The notes under the pieces: model-generated | Database searches by the model: none | What the model was told of the DNA's origin: nothing | What the model saw: only the letters and a program-made list of their open reading frames with translations | Assembly: GCF_002441695.1 (NCBI RefSeq) | Contig: NZ_JXJW01000016.1 | Coordinates: forward strand, 1-64,000 | Direction: 5' to 3' | Length of the DNA stretch: 64,000 nucleotides | Origin: Pseudolactococcus piscium | GTDB lineage: Bacteria > Bacillota > Bacilli > Lactobacillales > Streptococcaceae | Translations under genes and position numbers: made by a program | Shown: positions 16,106 to 25,010 of the stretch, piece by piece | Layout of the letters: each line of letters opens with the position of its first letter | How positions within the stretch are numbered: the stretch's first letter is position 1

Positions 16106-16133
16106 TCAGCAAATGCTTTCTATCGGAAAATTA

Positions 16134-16718
16134 AAAAATATCAGAATGAACTGATACTGTATTTTTTTGTTACATTAATATTCAATATAATCTCTAGTCT
16201 TTCATTTTCAAGACATGGTAAAATCGAACCTACCACCGTTTGTACTTGTTTCAAACAAGGCTGAAATACTTTCATAAGTCAGCTAACATATTACCTATAC
16301 GAAAAACTTTTAGTCATTTTTCAAGCGCCATGCGTTCCTTTGTTAGACAGGTTCACTACATAGACCGAGATTTGATTGTGGCTCACTTATTAAAAGGTCT
16401 TGGCTCACTAAGTCTATGCAGTGGTTTGTAAGTCACTACTCCTTACTTGGGCTTGTACAGTTCCACTGCCATTATCATTTTGACAACGGCTATACAATCA
16501 GTTATAATAAAAGTACCACCTTATATTACAACTGGATTGTAAGTCATTATCTTAACGATTATGATTTATTTTTCAAAGTTCAATTATTCAAAATTTACTT
16601 TTTTTGTATGACTTGATTTTTGTTTGATTTCTTTTAGAAAAATTAATCAAGACAAACAAGATAATTTTTGAATAGTGTTCTTGAACCAATCGGCTATTTA
16701 TTATATAATGAATAGCCT
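16134..16718. other. Non-coding ICE region with long hairpins
   Basis: No convincing gene. Visible structures: ATATCAG/CTGATA near 16140; GCAGTGG...CCACTGC (16420-16472); a long imperfect ACAATCAGTT...AACTGGATTGT stem (16493-16541); and a GGCTATT/AATAGCC terminator (16692-16718). GTAAGTCA follows a stem arm in both large hairpins. A single-strand origin for the rolling-circle cycle is one possibility. Confidence 0.5.
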
Positions 16719-16736
16719 TTTGTTTCAAAAACTTGT

Positions 16737-16779
16737 AGAACATTTTGTTCTATAGTTACATTTTAGAACAAAATGTTCT
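16737..16779. promoter_or_regulatory. Twin operators of the ImmR-like repressor
   Basis: Two 15-bp palindromes of identical arms, AGAACATTTTGTTCT (16737-16751) and AGAACAAAATGTTCT (16765-16779), centres 28 bp apart, directly upstream of the HTH gene at 16835. They probably bind that protein to autoregulate and to control the element. Confidence 0.7.
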
Positions 16780-16834
16780 TTTTGTCAAGACTTATTTTAA
16801 ATAAATTTAAATTTATTTTTTTGGAGGTATAAAA

Positions 16835-17170
16835 ATGTTACCAGAACGATTAAAAACACTGCGTTCAGAAGCCAAACTAACCCAAAAAGAAATCGCTAAT
16901 AAATTAAATATTTCTCAAAAAGGTTACTCCTACTGGGAAAGAGGAGAAAGAGAACCAAACAATGACTCACTTCAAAAATTAGCAAATATATTCAATGTAT
17001 CTACTGACTATCTACTCGGAAAAACAGACCAAGTAAAAAAATCTACCTTTGATGAAGATTTAGAAAAATCATTAGAATCATTTCATGCCTTTAGTGGAAA
17101 AACTATGTCAGAAAATGACCGTGAAGCAATTAAACAGTGGTTAATAGATAACTTTAAAGACAAATATTAA
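16835..17170 (+). CDS. ImmR-like XRE repressor of the ICE
   Basis: 111 aa. HTH at residues 4-60 (LKTLRSEAKLTQKEIANKL, SQKGYSYWERGEREPN), STDYLLGKTDQ linker and a helical C-terminus. It is followed by a metalloprotease gene whose ATG immediately abuts its stop codon, as in the ICEBs1 immR-immA pair, where the repressor is inactivated by its protease. TTGGAGG precedes the start. Twin AGAACA/TGTTCT operators lie just upstream. It is the only plus-strand operon in the element's control region. Confidence 0.8.
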   Translation: MLPERLKTLRSEAKLTQKEIANKLNISQKGYSYWERGEREPNNDSLQKLANIFNVSTDYLLGKTDQVKKSTFDEDLEKSLESFHAFSGKTMSENDREAIKQWLIDNFKDKY

Positions 17171-17611
17171 ATGTTGCCAAAAATATGTAGAAAAGTAAAA
17201 GAACTAGGAATAAAAATTGATTATATAGAAATGGAAGATAACGGTCATTTTGGTATTTTCAATGATTTACCTGTCATTTTAATTAATCAAAATCTGGATA
17301 AACTAGACATATCACTCACAATATTACATGAGACAGCACACTTTCTAAATGGAGATTGTAACAAGTACATCACTAATCATTTTCAAAACGATAACTTGGA
17401 ATATGAAGCTAACAAATATATGATACAAGAAGTCATGAAAATGTTAGATGATAAGTATGATTTTACACCAGACACAAATTATCAACAAATCATAGATAAT
17501 TTAAATCTTCCCTATCATTTAGACGGTATTATAATTGATGAATTTAATAACATTATTTCTGATAAATTTGGTTTAACTCCTTATCATGAGTCAGATTATT
17601 TCTATGAGTAA
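17171..17611 (+). CDS. ImmA-like metalloprotease (anti-repressor)
   Basis: 146 aa. Zinc motif HETAH in ILHETAHFLNGD (residues 57-68) and a conserved acidic YEANKYMIQE downstream, the layout of the ImmA/IrrE (COG2856) peptidases. Starts directly after the repressor stop. Expected to cleave the repressor on DNA damage or quorum signals and release ICE transcription. A bidirectional terminator follows at 17619-17651. Confidence 0.85.
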   Translation: MLPKICRKVKELGIKIDYIEMEDNGHFGIFNDLPVILINQNLDKLDISLTILHETAHFLNGDCNKYITNHFQNDNLEYEANKYMIQEVMKMLDDKYDFTPDTNYQQIIDNLNLPYHLDGIIIDEFNNIISDKFGLTPYHESDYFYE

Positions 17612-17618
17612 ACAAAAA

Positions 17619-17651
17619 ACGATTAGATTTTTCTATCTATCGTTTTTTTAA
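17619..17651. terminator. Bidirectional terminator
   Basis: AAAAAACGAT...ATCGTTTTTTT stem between the convergent immA-like and zinc-ribbon genes. Confidence 0.75.
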
Positions 17652-18098
17652 TCATTTACTAGATTGTTCATTTTCATCATGTATCAACGACTGAAATTTC
17701 ATCTCTTTTATCTCAGCAACATTTAAAAAATGTTTAACACCCATTTCAACAGCCATGTATAGAAATAAAGTATATACTAAACTCAAAACAAGAATCGTCA
17801 ATCTCATAGATAAAGGAAATTCTATATATCCACCGAAAAGTTCCCCAGTTATAAAGAAAAATGAAATTACACCAATAACATTAATGACAATCAATATTAT
17901 GTTAAAAATACTAAAAAATTCAACTATATTTTTAGATTTTGTGTCTAAAAATTCAGTATTTTTTTGTTCAATTTCAACTATATCTTTTTTTCTTTCCTCA
18001 TATTTTTCAATCGCTTCCTGAGTAATTTTCTCATGACAATATTCACAATAATCCTCATTTGGACTTGTAAATCTTCCACAGTTACTACATTCAATCAT
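17652..18098 (-). CDS. Zinc-ribbon membrane protein
   Basis: 148 aa. An N-terminal zinc ribbon (CSNCGRFTSPNEDYCEYCHE, residues 4-22, two CxxC) is followed by an acidic-basic linker and two transmembrane helices (about 66-90 and 100-125). Function unknown. Similar zinc-ribbon membrane proteins often accompany mobile-element cargo. It is transcribed convergently to the immR/immA pair. Confidence 0.65.
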   Translation of the reverse strand: MIECSNCGRFTSPNEDYCEYCHEKITQEAIEKYEERKKDIVEIEQKNTEFLDTKSKNIVEFFSIFNIILIVINVIGVISFFFITGELFGGYIEFPLSMRLTILVLSLVYTLFLYMAVEMGVKHFLNVAEIKEMKFQSLIHDENEQSSK

Positions 18099-18172
18099 GT
18101 TTTTTCCCCCTAATAAACTATACCATGTTTAATTCAAATTATCAATTTTACAAAAACGAGTAAATATTCAAG

Positions 18173-18226
18173 TTAAATACAAAATAAAGTCCACCAGTTT
18201 TTTTCTTGCTGATGGACTTTATTTTT
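18173..18226. repeat. Terminator repeat, copy 1, flanking the R-M cassette
   Basis: 54-bp sequence, TTAAATACAAAATAAAGTCC onward, containing the stem AAAGTCCA/TGGACTTT. The second copy at 20228-20281 differs at two positions only, and these form one compensated base pair in the stem. Confidence 0.85.
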
Positions 18227-18259
18227 AAAATTTAATAAATTACAAGAAAATATAAACAA

Positions 18260-19045
18260 TTAAACTATCCTTGTAACTTTATAGGAAATTGGGTCAAATT
18301 TATAATTTGAAAATAAATTTAATGCTGGAATTTTTTCAATTTCTCCTTTTCTTTCAATCTCATCAAAATTATAAATCCGATAAATAAACAAATTTTCTTG
18401 ATTTTTATGTAGTTCAAAAAATAAACGCTCATTTTCCGTCATATAAAATGGAGTATCGAGACTTCCTTTTGTAGTCTTAACTTCAATGTAACGATTAGCT
18501 CCGTTTTCTTCCAAAGAAATAATATCAAAACCTGCACCATCTCCTTGCTCTTCGCTTAAATGTATTAATCTGTCTGTATCTTGTGGAGCAAATGTCAATA
18601 TTCTTTTCGTTTCATATCTAATAACAAATTCTTCTCCCAAACGTCCTAACTCAGTTCGGGTATCATTCAATCCTTGCCAGTCTATTTTTTTGGGTAAAAA
18701 TTGTGACCTTAAATTTTTCAATTCGACAATTTTATCCTCAGATATTCTTTTTAATGTGTCATCTGATTTTAAACCTATCAACAACGACCAAACAGCAGGC
18801 TTATTATTTTTATCAATTAAATATGTATCTTGATATTCTTTAATATCTTCTTTCTGATGAGATACAACATTACCAATTCTTTGAATTATTAACGGTTCAT
18901 TTCTTGTTGCACTGGGTTCATTATCATCTTCATCAAAAGGTATTACCGTATTTAATAATTGTTTTACCTCTGTTGTATTTAAAGTTCCATACTGATTTAA
19001 CAAGACGGAAACACCTTTTCTAATATCACTTTCCGAAGTCGCCAT
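18260..19045 (-). CDS. DUF3883-type restriction endonuclease (predicted)
   Basis: 261 aa. The C-terminal half has a PD-(D/E)xK-like core: GRLGEEFVIRYE, then GAGFDIISLEENGANRYIEVKTTKG, with D and ExK in place, as in DUF3883 nucleases. The N-terminal 100 residues may bind DNA. The gene overlaps the upstream methyltransferase gene by 20 bp and follows TTGGAGG. The pair is therefore a type II restriction-modification unit, with this subunit as the nuclease. Recognition site not deducible. Confidence 0.7.
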   Translation of the reverse strand: MATSESDIRKGVSVLLNQYGTLNTTEVKQLLNTVIPFDEDDNEPSATRNEPLIIQRIGNVVSHQKEDIKEYQDTYLIDKNNKPAVWSLLIGLKSDDTLKRISEDKIVELKNLRSQFLPKKIDWQGLNDTRTELGRLGEEFVIRYETKRILTFAPQDTDRLIHLSEEQGDGAGFDIISLEENGANRYIEVKTTKGSLDTPFYMTENERLFFELHKNQENLFIYRIYNFDEIERKGEIEKIPALNLFSNYKFDPISYKVTRIV

Positions 19046-20123
19046 AAATACTATCCTCCAATTTATAATTTGTAATAATCAAATGCTTCACATCTCTTGA
19101 ATTTCTATTTTTGAAATTTACCGAATAAGATTTATCAAATCTAAATTTATACCACCCCTCTCTCTCATACAAATCTTCAACAAACTCGGTAGACTTAACA
19201 ACCATTAACCATTTAGTTTTCTTTATATTTAATAATACATCACGTAACCTTATTTGCTCTTTAGCATCAAATACATGTAAGTTGTAAGTACTAAACTCAG
19301 AATCATAAGGAGGGTCTAAAAACATAAATGTATTTTCTTTATCTATAATTGCCTTAGAAAAATCTCCTTGAGTTATAGTTGTATTTTTCAATTTTGTTAT
19401 AACATCTATATCCGTTATTTGATTTAATCTATGTGAAAAATTTTTCTTTGCATAGGTGTTTCCTCCAAAAGGAACATTAAACAAACCGTCAGCATTAAAC
19501 CTAAACATTGATGAATACGCATATTCTCTAATAAATAAATACAAAGCTGTTTTTAGTTCAGGAAACAATTCAAATGAAGTATGATTATATAAACTCCTTA
19601 AATACGTATACAGAGCTGAACCCAATACACCTAAAGCATTTTCATCTTTGTTTTTTATTGTCTCTTTCTTAGAGATTTTTGCTAAAGATTTTCTTTTCCT
19701 TGAAATACTATCATACAGGTATGTAGATAAAGACAGATGTTTTTTAGGAAGTTTATCAACGAGTTCTAACAGGTCATTAGATATACTTAATAACAATTTA
19801 TCATCAGGAACTACCTGCTCAAACACTGCATCTTCAATTTCAGACACATAGTCAGCTTTTTTACTCCACATTATACTAATATCTCTTAGATAATTTAAAA
19901 ATAATTCATCTTGTGATTCAGTATATTTATATAATGAAATTAGTTCCTCCGAAAAATCATTTATAAACCATTTATCTGCATTGCTAGCCCAATAGACAGC
20001 ACCTCCACCAATAAAAGGCTCTACATAAGTATCAAATTTCGGAAAAAACTTTTTTAAATGTTTATACTCTGAACTTTTCCCCCCTGGATATTTGAGTAGG
20101 GGTTTTAATAAAATATTACTCAT
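19026..20123 (-). CDS. N6-adenine DNA methyltransferase (Dam/DpnM family, D12 class)
   Basis: 365 aa. The SAM-binding motif region LLKYPGGKSSEYKHLKKFFP and VEPFIGGGAVYW lie at the N-terminus, the catalytic DPPY in FMFLDPPYDSEF at about residue 275, and FNVPFGGN before it: the order of alpha-class D12 methyltransferases. It is larger than DpnM (about 284 aa) because of an insertion around residues 90-170. It protects DNA against the neighbouring nuclease. ATG at 20123 with AAGGGG upstream. Confidence 0.88.
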   Translation of the reverse strand: MSNILLKPLLKYPGGKSSEYKHLKKFFPKFDTYVEPFIGGGAVYWASNADKWFINDFSEELISLYKYTESQDELFLNYLRDISIMWSKKADYVSEIEDAVFEQVVPDDKLLLSISNDLLELVDKLPKKHLSLSTYLYDSISRKRKSLAKISKKETIKNKDENALGVLGSALYTYLRSLYNHTSFELFPELKTALYLFIREYAYSSMFRFNADGLFNVPFGGNTYAKKNFSHRLNQITDIDVITKLKNTTITQGDFSKAIIDKENTFMFLDPPYDSEFSTYNLHVFDAKEQIRLRDVLLNIKKTKWLMVVKSTEFVEDLYEREGWYKFRFDKSYSVNFKNRNSRDVKHLIITNYKLEDSIYGDFGK

Positions 20124-20227
20124 CAAATCCCCTTTTTATTTTAGTAAAGTAAATAATTAACGTTATCATAAAATCCTCTTCCTCTATATTATATCAGAAT
20201 TAATGAAATTTATTAGTAGATATAATT

Positions 20228-20281
20228 TTAAATACAAAATAAAGTCTACCAGTTTTTTTCTTGCTGATAGACTTTATTTTT
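20228..20281. repeat. Terminator repeat, copy 2, flanking the R-M cassette
   Basis: Same orientation as 18173-18226, 52/54 identical. The stem is AAAGTCTA/TAGACTTT, so both arms changed together. Confidence 0.85.
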
Positions 20282-20590
20282 TATTCAACTAATGATTTTT
20301 GATTGCTTGGTTAGTTTTTTGGTTAGTTTTGAAATTTCAATTAAATTTCATAGCTACAAACCCACTGTTTATAAGTATTCATAACAATAAAATTTCCATA
20401 TTGCTATTTTACCATGTCTTATGCATCATGTGCCTATTTAAAATAATTTGCTTTTAGTCACTGGCATAAGCTGACAAGATCCATACTATTTACTCATCTA
20501 TAGGACATTAAATTAAAATAATACCTATTGAATATTCATTTCAGTGTTAGATAATTGACATTATTCTATTGAATGTTATAGAATGAAAGA
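20282..20590. other. Probable right end of the ICE and promoter of the next gene
   Basis: No gene. GGTTAGTTTT occurs twice (20310-20335). The ICE boundary probably lies here or just beyond, but the other end is outside the window so the att site cannot be fixed. A TTGACA (about 20556) with TATAGA and an ATTCTAT...ATAGAAT palindrome precede the gene at 20636. Confidence 0.4.
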
Positions 20591-20635
20591 GTAAGGACGT
20601 TAAATATGACGTTAATTATATGAGGAGGTATGACT

Positions 20636-20881
20636 ATGGGTTGGATTTGGTCTCTTATTGTTGGTGCAATTATTGGTGCAATTGCTGGTAGTATTACTAA
20701 AAAAGGTAATTCTATGGGCTGGATAGCGAATATCGTAGCCGGTTTAGTTGGGTCTATGATTGGTCAAGCTATATTTGGTAATTGGGGTCCTAGCTTAGCT
20801 GGGATGGCTTTGATTCCATCTATTCTTGGTGCTGTGATTTTAGTTGCAGTTGTCTCATTTTTCACAGGAAAGAAAAATTAA
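20636..20881 (+). CDS. GlsB/YeaQ/YmgE-family membrane protein
   Basis: 81 aa with three hydrophobic, glycine-rich segments (WSLIVGAIIGAIAGSI, GWIANIVAGLVGSMIGQAIFG, ILGAVILVAVVSFF), the signature of the transglycosylase-associated/GlsB stress family of small membrane proteins. GGAGG sits 7 nt before the ATG at 20636; an ATG 6 nt earlier is too close. A strong palindromic terminator follows. First chromosomal-type gene after the ICE. Confidence 0.85.
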   Translation: MGWIWSLIVGAIIGAIAGSITKKGNSMGWIANIVAGLVGSMIGQAIFGNWGPSLAGMALIPSILGAVILVAVVSFFTGKKN

Positions 20882-20923
20882 GGTCGTAAAGCTGAAATAG
20901 ATTAGCTATCAGCATGAATATAA

Positions 20924-20963
20924 AAAAGTCATCAGATCAAGCTTGATCTGATGACTTTTTTTA
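20924..20963. terminator. Palindromic bidirectional terminator
   Basis: Perfect AGTCATCAGATCAAG/CTTGATCTGATGACT palindrome followed by T7. Confidence 0.85.
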
Positions 20964-21000
20964 TTTGATCCTCTCTATAGGTAAAAGGTCAAACTTATTT

Positions 21001-21960
21001 TTACTGCGTGACAACTTCACCTATAGCCATTAAGCGTGATAGGATATCATCTTGTGTTAGTTGATGACTGATGACATAGCGATTATTAGGGTGAACACGA
21101 CAGTCATGTTCACAGCCACCAAGGTATTTCGCTTCATTTGCTTCAGAAGCAAAAATTTGCCGGTTACACTCAGGATTACCACAATTAATGTAACGTTCAC
21201 AAGGTGTGCCATCGAACCAATCTTTACCGACGATAACTGTTTCATTTTGGTTAATTGGGACAGCAATTCTGCTGTCAAAGACATACATTTTTCCGTCCCA
21301 TAGATCGCCGCGAACTTCGGGGTCTTTACCATATGTTGCAATGCCACCATGAAGTTGTCCAACGTCTTTAAAGCCTTCACGGACTAACCAGCCAGAGAAT
21401 TTTTCACAACGAATCCCACCAGTACAGTAGGTAAGGACACGTTTTTCTAAAAATTCTTCTTTGTGATCACGCATCCATTGGGGTAACTCTCTGAAATTTC
21501 TGATATCAGGTCGAACTGCCCCTCTAAAATGACCTAAATCAAATTCATAGTCATTACGAGCATCGATCACGACGGTATTGTCATCCAACATCGCTTCTTT
21601 AAATTCTTTTGGACTTAAGTAAGCACCAGTTAATTCTAAAGGATTGATGTCATCTTCTAGGTTCAGATTGACGAGCTCTTTTTTGTAGCGAACATGCATC
21701 TTTTTAAAGCTATTTGTATCAGATAAATCGATTTTAAAGATGGTTGTTGCAAATCTAGGATCTTCATGCATCATGTTGATGTATGCTTCAGTTTGTTCAA
21801 ATGTACCACAGACGGTACCATTGATCCCTTCATCGGCCACTAAAATTCTGCCAGTAATGCCAATCGCTTTACAAGCTGCTAGATGTGTTTGCGCAAATAA
21901 GTCACCATTCTCAATTGGGACATATTGATAGTACAATAGTACACGATAATCTTGGGTCAT
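21001..21960 (-). CDS. trhO: Rhodanese-family tRNA uridine hydroxylase TrhO
   Basis: 319 aa (UPF0176/YbfQ-YceA family). Makes 5-hydroxyuridine at position 34 of certain tRNAs. N-terminal acylphosphatase-like domain, central rhodanese domain ([16 protein letters not shown]... [18 protein letters not shown], active Cys in CTGGIRC), and a C-terminal Cys-rich tail ([28 protein letters not shown]). Normal length. Single gene with its own terminator region. Confidence 0.92.
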   Translation of the reverse strand: MTQDYRVLLYYQYVPIENGDLFAQTHLAACKAIGITGRILVADEGINGTVCGTFEQTEAYINMMHEDPRFATTIFKIDLSDTNSFKKMHVRYKKELVNLNLEDDINPLELTGAYLSPKEFKEAMLDDNTVVIDARNDYEFDLGHFRGAVRPDIRNFRELPQWMRDHKEEFLEKRVLTYCTGGIRCEKFSGWLVREGFKDVGQLHGGIATYGKDPEVRGDLWDGKMYVFDSRIAVPINQNETVIVGKDWFDGTPCERYINCGNPECNRQIFASEANEAKYLGGCEHDCRVHPNNRYVISHQLTQDDILSRLMAIGEVVTQ

Positions 21961-22105
21961 GTTACTCTCCTTGTCTTTTATGTATAAAATACAACATTAC
22001 CATTTACCCATCTTTAATGCTGAAACGCAACAATCTTGCTTGTGTTCTTTTACACAAAAAAAATATGTTACAATCTAGGTAGTCTCAAATAAGAAAGGTG
22101 ACCAA

Positions 22106-22651
22106 ATGATAAGATGTGAGTGGGTAAATTCAGCATTAGAAGAGCCTTACCATGATCAAGAATGGGGAAAACCTAAATATGATGATGAAATCCTCTTTGA
22201 AATGCTGATACTTGAAGGCATGCAAGCTGGACTAAGTTGGACAACTATTTTGAATAAAAGAGAGAACTACCGTCAGGCATTAGATGGCTTTTCAGTAGAA
22301 AAAATTAGCAGATATGATCAAACAAAGATAGATGCCTTGTTACAAAATGCTGGGTTGATTCGCAATAAATTAAAGATGAATGCGATTGTCAAAAATGCAA
22401 TTTCTTTTATCAAGGTCCAAGCAGAATTTGGTAGTTTTTCAAGCTATCTTTGGCAATATGTTGCTGGTGAGCCAATCGATCATCATTATCAAAAGATGTC
22501 AGATGTCCCTGCAGTAGATAGCATATCTGAAAAAATGAGTAAAGATATGAAAAAAAGAGGGTTCTCCTTTGTTGGACCGACCATCTGTTACGCCTATATG
22601 CAGGCTGTTGGGTTGGTGAATGATCATGTTGAAGCCTGTGAGTTTAGATAA
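22106..22651 (+). CDS. tag: DNA-3-methyladenine glycosylase I
   Basis: 181 aa. Excises 3-methyladenine from alkylated DNA. Zinc ligands and signature: RCEWVNSALEEPYHDQEWG at the start and NDHVEACEF at the end (Cys, His, His, Cys). The central GLSWTTILNKRENYRQALDGF carries the helix-hairpin-helix glycosylase fold. AGAAAGGTGACC ribosome site. Tandem terminators follow. Confidence 0.95.
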   Translation: MIRCEWVNSALEEPYHDQEWGKPKYDDEILFEMLILEGMQAGLSWTTILNKRENYRQALDGFSVEKISRYDQTKIDALLQNAGLIRNKLKMNAIVKNAISFIKVQAEFGSFSSYLWQYVAGEPIDHHYQKMSDVPAVDSISEKMSKDMKKRGFSFVGPTICYAYMQAVGLVNDHVEACEFR

Positions 22652-22663
22652 GTAACAAAAAAA

Positions 22664-22745
22664 ACGCTTGCGCGTTTTCTTTTAGCATAAGCCACTTGAC
22701 GCATGTCAAGACAGACCTATTGAAACAGCTTCGGCTGTTTTTTTA
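22664..22745 (+). terminator. Two terminators after tag
   Basis: AAACGC-TTGC-GCGTTT and AACAGC-TTCG-GCTGTT stems, the second followed by T7. Confidence 0.75.
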
Positions 22746-23492
22746 TTATAAACGATCCTGAATACGTGCTTCATAGAAGGCAACCATAGACATGGTTGTA
22801 TAGGGCATTGTCCAAATTTGTGCCCAACCCAAAGAGATAGCATTTAAGATGTACCAACCAATAAATGTTAAATTAAATACGAAATACTTAAATTTATAGC
22901 CTGTCATGATCATTTTTGAGGTATTTAAGACATCCCAAACACCTTGATATTCATTATGCTTGAGCTTATCATATAAGACGTAAGTTGCTTGTGACCAACA
23001 CAGTCCAAAATAAATCATCAATCCCCATCCAATGATTGGAATAAACATGAGAATAAACATAATAACTGAAATCACAAAGGTTAAGTTGAATATTTTCCAA
23101 AAATATCCATCTTTAAAGGCTCTAAAAATATCAGTTGATAAATTAATTTCCTCTTTTTCACCACGAAAAATTTCCATGTAGTTGAACAAGGCTGCTGTTT
23201 GAAAAACAGTAAGAATAATGCCCATTATTAAACTAATCAGTAAAATGATCAAAAAAATTGGGATGATGATTGCGAGTAGTGGACCAAAGTCAATAGATGA
23301 AGCAGCATCTGGATTACCAGCAATCTTATCTGCAGTATCTTTAAACGTTGAGCTGATATCATTTGAATATGAGTTAGTGATGCGATCATTAGCAACGGAA
23401 AGGACCAATGGGACAATTAATAAGAGTAATTTTTGGAAAAAATTGTCTTTTAAGGCATGGCGTGCGGCTGCTTTTAGTTCTGAACTTGTCAT
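22746..23492 (-). CDS. DUF975-family integral membrane protein
   Basis: 248 aa starting MTSSELKAAARHALKDNFFQ, the conserved N-terminus of DUF975 proteins, with about six membrane segments and the GVWDVLNTSKMIMTGYK loop. Function unknown in the family. AAGGAGATACATCG precedes the ATG at 23492; the 26 upstream codons are not supported. Confidence 0.85.
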   Translation of the reverse strand: MTSSELKAAARHALKDNFFQKLLLLIVPLVLSVANDRITNSYSNDISSTFKDTADKIAGNPDAASSIDFGPLLAIIIPIFLIILLISLIMGIILTVFQTAALFNYMEIFRGEKEEINLSTDIFRAFKDGYFWKIFNLTFVISVIMFILMFIPIIGWGLMIYFGLCWSQATYVLYDKLKHNEYQGVWDVLNTSKMIMTGYKFKYFVFNLTFIGWYILNAISLGWAQIWTMPYTTMSMVAFYEARIQDRL

Positions 23493-23747
23493 GTCGATGT
23501 ATCTCCTTATACAGATTAAATAGGTTAGAAGTGTTATATGTATCCCTTTAATAATAACATTTATTATCATTTTTTTCTAGAATGATAACAAAGTGAATAT
23601 AAATAAGTGTTGTTTTAAAAATTAATAATCGAAAAATAGCCAATAGATTAAATTTCGGGTTCTTTTCTAAAAATTAAATTACCCTATCCTTTTTTTATTG
23701 TTGATAATCTGCTATAATTATAGATATAAAAAAAATGAGGTAAAAAG

Positions 23748-24104
23748 ATGAATTTTATAATTTTGATCATTCTATTTGGTGGTATGATGTGGTTTATGCA
23801 ACGTAACCAAAAGAAAGCAGCTAACAAACGTCAAGAACAGCTTAATAGCATGACACCAGGTTCTGAAATCGTAACAATCGGTGGCTTACATGGTATTCTA
23901 TCAAGTGTTGATAGCGAAAAAGGAACGATCGAATTAGATGCTGAAGGTGTGATTTTAACGTTTGATCGCTCAGCAGTTAAATCAGTTAAACCAGTTGAAT
24001 CAGTTGCAACATCTGATGCTTTAGATGGCGTTATCTCAGAAGCAAAATCTGATGTGACAGAGGTAACTGAAAAATCAGCTACACCAGATTCACCATTTGA
24101 ATAA
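23748..24104 (+). CDS. yajC: Preprotein translocase subunit YajC
   Basis: 118 aa. One N-terminal membrane helix (FIILIILFGGMMWFM), then QRNQKKAANKRQEQLNSMTPGSEIVTIGGLHGILSSVD, the YajC signature. It helps the SecDF-YajC complex in protein export. TATAAT promoter at about 23714 and an AAATGAGGT ribosome site. A weak terminator-like stretch separates it from uppS. Confidence 0.92.
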   Translation: MNFIILIILFGGMMWFMQRNQKKAANKRQEQLNSMTPGSEIVTIGGLHGILSSVDSEKGTIELDAEGVILTFDRSAVKSVKPVESVATSDALDGVISEAKSDVTEVTEKSATPDSPFE

Positions 24105-24260
24105 ATAAGAAGAAGTAAGCTCTAGGGCTTATTTTTTTAGAATTATTTTTAAAAATATGGTAAAATTAATGGAAGCTTTTATAGCTTGCATACTGATCAC
24201 AGGTTGCTGTTAGGTATGGATAAGAACTTAATGGCTTACGAATTAGAGGTACAAACTAAG

Positions 24261-25010
24261 ATGACAATAATAGCTGATAAAGATAAAACAGATAAAAAAG
24301 TACCAAACCATCTGGCGATTATCATGGATGGTAATGGTCGATGGGCCCAGCATCAAGGAAAGCCCCGTGTATTTGGACACAAAGCTGGTATGGATGCCTT
24401 ACAAAAAATTGCTATCCATGCCCAACACGAGGGCGTTAAAGTTTTGACAGTTTATGCTTTTTCAACAGAAAATTGGACGAGACCTGCTGCTGAAGTGAAA
24501 TTCATCATGAGTTTACCGATTGATTTTTATGGTAAATTTGTCCCAACATTAAACAAAGAAAATATTCGTATTGCCATGATTGGGACAAGAGAGGGTGTGC
24601 CCAAAGCAACACTTAAATCGATTGATCAAGCAATGGCTGATACTGCTGCTAATACGGGGATGATTTTAACGATTGCCCTAAATTACGGTGGCCAAAATGA
24701 GATTTTAGATGCGGTTAGATCTTTGGCAACAGATGTCAAATCTGGGGATATATCCGCTGAGTCAATTTCGATAGAAAGTTTTGAAGAGAGACTAACAACA
24801 TCAGTTTTACCAGCAGCTTATCGAAATCCTGATTTGGTGATTCGGACGTCGGGAGAAAATAGATTAAGCAATTTTCTGATGTGGCAAACGGCCTATAGTG
24901 AATTATATTTTACAGAAACTTTGTGGCCAGATTTTGATGAAGCATCACTTGATTTAGCATTTGATGCCTTTTCAAAACGTGATCGCAGATATGGAGGAGT
25001 TAAAAAATGA
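24261..25010 (+). CDS. uppS: Undecaprenyl diphosphate synthase
   Basis: 249 aa. Adds eight IPP units to farnesyl-PP to make the lipid carrier of cell-wall synthesis. Motifs: HLAIIMDGNGRWAQ (catalytic Asp), HKAGMDAL, YAFSTENWTRP, and DLVIRTSGENRLSNFLMWQTAYSELYFTETLWPDF. The start at 24261 gives the family length; the 25 codons upstream are not family-like. Its stop overlaps cdsA by 4 bp. Confidence 0.95.
   Translation: MTIIADKDKTDKKVPNHLAIIMDGNGRWAQHQGKPRVFGHKAGMDALQKIAIHAQHEGVKVLTVYAFSTENWTRPAAEVKFIMSLPIDFYGKFVPTLNKENIRIAMIGTREGVPKATLKSIDQAMADTAANTGMILTIALNYGGQNEILDAVRSLATDVKSGDISAESISIESFEERLTTSVLPAAYRNPDLVIRTSGENRLSNFLMWQTAYSELYFTETLWPDFDEASLDLAFDAFSKRDRRYGGVKK

Noticed and set aside
15968-16130. 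43-codon minus-strand ORF over the tandem repeats
   Set aside because: No ribosome site, and the reading frame is explained by the repeat periodicity.
16240-16616. Two plus-strand ORFs of 63 and 66 codons in the ICE control region
   Set aside because: No ribosome sites; they overlap long inverted repeats and have low-complexity aromatic-rich translations.
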